Shown: piece after piece, positions 5,559 through 6,889 of the stretch
How positions within the stretch are numbered: position 1 is the first letter of the stretch
Layout of the letters: the number at the start of each line of letters is the position of its first letter
Assembly (NCBI GenBank): GCA_023387235.1
Contig: JAEWIJ010000076.1
Coordinates: 1 to 6,889 of the forward strand
DNA: 6,889 nt
Direction: 5' to 3'
DNA from: Pseudomonadota bacterium
GTDB lineage: Bacteria > Pseudomonadota > Alphaproteobacteria > Rhizobiales > Hyphomicrobiaceae
Made by a program: the position numbers and the translations under genes
Notes under the pieces: generated by a model
Databases searched by the model: none
Told to the model about the DNA's origin: nothing
Seen by the model: only the letters and a program-made list of their open reading frames with translations

Positions 5559-6146
5559 CTACTTCTTCTTGCCCTTGGACTTCTTCGCCGCCGGCTTTCT
5601 CTCGGGCAGAGCCGTGGCGATTGACGCGGTCGCAATCGGATCTGCCACGGCAAGCTCGCTGCATTCGACCGAGCCCGTCTTCGCCCAACGCGCCACATCG
5701 GCACGCATCGAATTCGCCAGCTCGTCGGACAGCCTGCGGCTTTCCGTTACGAGGCTCGTGCCACCGCCTTCCGTGGTCATGGTGACGATGAAGACCTTCC
5801 CGCCGCGCGGGCTCGGCTGGTCGGGCGTGCGGATGTGAGCTGCCACCTCCGCGGCCCCGCCCTCACTCTCCGGCTCGAGCTTGCCCTCGAAGACGTACAT
5901 CTTCTCCAGCGGCTTGCCGGCGCCGAACCAGCAGGCCTTGGCGCCGCGTGCCACCCGCAGATAAATCTCGTGCGTCCCTTCGGTGTGCACGCTGCTGAAG
6001 TTGCTGGCATAGGTCGTCGGCGTCATGGCCGCCTTGAGACTTTCGGTCTTGAGCACGCTGGTGCCTTCGCAGCCCGCGAGGACGAGCGCCACCAGGCACA
6101 AGACCGCGCCGTGCAAAACACCAGCCTGCTGCTTTCCGCGCCTCAA
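5559..6146 (-). CDS. Putative outer-membrane lipoprotein, function unknown
   Basis: A 195-residue protein starting at a TTG (6146-6144), preceded by GGGGGA three bases upstream; an in-frame stop just upstream excludes a longer form, and no ATG lies before the signal peptide. The N terminus has a basic region (RRGK), a hydrophobic core (AVLCLVALVL) and a lipobox L-A-G-C with the lipidated cysteine at C26. Glu at the next position is not the inner-membrane retention residue Asp, so outer-membrane sorting is expected. The mature part holds ACWFG around C72 and a second cysteine, C162, which could form a disulfide in the periplasm, and a strand-rich middle (KVFIVTMTTE). The C terminus is lysine-rich (RKPAAKKSKGKKK, 183-195), an unusual end for a lipoprotein and perhaps able to touch peptidoglycan or anionic lipid. 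I do not recognise a characterised family. It converges on the upstream metallophosphoesterase-like gene. Confidence 0.8.
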   Translation of the reverse strand: MRRGKQQAGVLHGAVLCLVALVLAGCEGTSVLKTESLKAAMTPTTYASNFSSVHTEGTHEIYLRVARGAKACWFGAGKPLEKMYVFEGKLEPESEGGAAEVAAHIRTPDQPSPRGGKVFIVTMTTEGGGTSLVTESRRLSDELANSMRADVARWAKTGSVECSELAVADPIATASIATALPERKPAAKKSKGKKK

Positions 6147-6211
6147 GCTTCCCCCGACTCACCATCCGGCCCTTCCCCCGGCCGATACGACGATCCCAAA
6201 GCCGACCTAAC

Positions 6212-6241
6212 CTGACAAGTGCTTCAATGCCGCTGTAGAAA
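6212..6241 (+). promoter_or_regulatory. Weak candidate promoter for the acuI/yhdH-type gene
   Basis: CTGACA (6212-6217) and TAGAAA (6236-6241) are 18 nt apart, matching five and four of six consensus bases. It lies in the 219-bp divergent region and would give a leader of about 120 nt. No stronger pair is visible, but the match could be chance. Confidence 0.3.
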
Positions 6242-6258
6242 ACGCTTCTCCCGCATTA

Positions 6259-6272
6259 CGCGAAATCTCGCG
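6259..6272. repeat. Short inverted repeat in the divergent control region
   Basis: CGCGA-AATC-TCGCG is a perfect 5-4-5 inverted repeat between the lipoprotein gene and the acuI/yhdH-type gene. It may be an operator or an RNA hairpin in the leader, but a 5-bp arm in GC-rich DNA is weak evidence. Confidence 0.3.
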
Positions 6273-6296
6273 GATTCGCTCGCGACCTCGGCTCGA

Positions 6297-6312
6297 CAGG
6301 CGCTCCCGCCTG
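6297..6312. repeat. Hairpin-forming inverted repeat upstream of the acuI/yhdH-type gene
   Basis: CAGGCG (6297-6302) and CGCCTG (6307-6312) form a perfect 6-bp stem with a CTCC loop, 53 nt before the start codon. It could be a regulator site or a leader hairpin. No T run follows, so it is not an intrinsic terminator. Confidence 0.35.
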
Positions 6313-6365
6313 GCGTAAAGCCGAGATTGCAGAATAATCGCAGGAAATGTGCCAGGGAGAGCCCC

Positions 6366-6889
6366 ATGTCGTCGTTCAAAGGGCTGCTGCTGACGAAGGG
6401 CGAGACCGGCCCGTCAGCCGCGTGGACCGATCTCACCGATGCCGATCTCATGGACGGCGACGTGACCGTCCGCGTCTCGCACTCCACGATCAACTACAAG
6501 GACGGCCTCGCGATCACCGGCAAGGCCCCGGTCGTCCGCCGCTGGCCGATGATCCCGGGCATCGATTTCGCCGGCGAAGTCATCGCCTCCAGCAATCCCG
6601 CATTCAAGGCCGGCGACGGCGTGATCCTGAACGGCTGGGGCGTCGGCGAGACTCATCTCGGCGGCTACGCCCAACATGCCCGCGTGAAAGCCGACTGGCT
6701 CGTGCCGCTTCCCGCCGCCTTCACGCCGGCTCAGGCCATGGCGATCGGCACCGCGGGCTACACGGCCATGCTGTGCGTGCTTGCGCTCGAGCGTAACGGC
6801 ATCACGCCGGATCGCGGACCGATTCTCGTCACCGGCGCCGCCGGCGGCGTCGGCTCGGTCGCGATCGCGCTGCTGGCGAAGCTCGGCTA
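6366..6889 (+). CDS. acuI: AcuI/YhdH-type NADPH-dependent acrylyl-CoA reductase / quinone oxidoreductase, 3'-truncated
   Basis: The frame starts at the ATG at 6366, preceded by AGGGAGA (6354-6360) with 5-nt spacing, and stays open to the window edge: 174 full codons of a protein normally about 325-330 residues long. It belongs to the zinc-independent medium-chain dehydrogenase/reductase superfamily. The catalytic domain shows STINYKDGLAITGK (40-53), PGIDFAGEV (63-71) and GDGVILNGWGVGETHLGGYAQ (81-101), all characteristic of the YhdH/AcuI group. The start of the NADPH-binding Rossmann domain follows with ILVTGAAGGVGSVA (154-167). AcuI enzymes reduce acrylyl-CoA to propionyl-CoA and protect against this toxic intermediate, including in dimethylsulfoniopropionate use; other members are listed only as quinone oxidoreductases, so the exact substrate is inferred. 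The gene is divergent from the lipoprotein gene, with a 219-bp shared region. Confidence 0.92.
   Translation, partial: MSSFKGLLLTKGETGPSAAWTDLTDADLMDGDVTVRVSHSTINYKDGLAITGKAPVVRRWPMIPGIDFAGEVIASSNPAFKAGDGVILNGWGVGETHLGGYAQHARVKADWLVPLPAAFTPAQAMAIGTAGYTAMLCVLALERNGITPDRGPILVTGAAGGVGSVAIALLAKLG

Noticed and set aside
6347..6796. 149-codon plus-strand frame over the acuI/yhdH-type gene
   Set aside because: It is out of frame with the clear oxidoreductase coding sequence that begins at 6366; Arg-rich shadow.

Overview
The window comes from a GC-rich chromosome of a proteobacterium, most likely an alphaproteobacterium of the Hyphomicrobiales type. The grounds are the plant-type glutamate-cysteine ligase (common in Alphaproteobacteria), the 469-residue bacterial-form AhcY, strong GC bias at third codon positions, and promoters lacking sharp sigma70 consensus. 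This assignment is inference from protein style; no rRNA or marker gene is present. Nothing suggests a mobile element, phage, CRISPR array or tRNA.

Layout, left to right. (1) 1-948 (+) is the 3' part of a NitT/TauT-type ABC transporter substrate-binding protein; its signal peptide lies outside the window. (2) It converges on a minus-strand pair: a 42-residue single-span membrane protein (1032-1160), missed by ordinary length cut-offs, lying downstream of the glutamate-cysteine ligase gene gshA (1293-2675). (3) A 344-bp gap (2676-3019) holds a probable terminator and a perfect 12-bp tandem duplication, otherwise nothing recognisable. (4) ahcY (3020-4429, -) encodes S-adenosylhomocysteine hydrolase. 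(5) Its upstream region has a clear palindromic operator candidate (4564-4583) and is shared with a divergent gene (4654-5481, +). That gene encodes a metallophosphoesterase-like protein that has lost most canonical metal ligands and carries a cluster of six cysteines. (6) A minus-strand lipoprotein of unknown function (5559-6146) converges on it. (7) Divergent from the lipoprotein gene is the 5' part of an acuI/yhdH-type NADPH-dependent acrylyl-CoA reductase/quinone oxidoreductase gene (6366 to the window end).

Metabolically, AhcY clears S-adenosylhomocysteine and releases homocysteine, and GshA makes gamma-glutamylcysteine for glutathione, so the two minus-strand enzymes both belong to sulfur amino acid/thiol metabolism. 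They are separated by a terminator and are probably not one operon. The most unusual item is the degenerate, Cys-rich metallophosphoesterase-like protein back to back with ahcY, with the palindrome between them. The rest looks like ordinary housekeeping chromosome.
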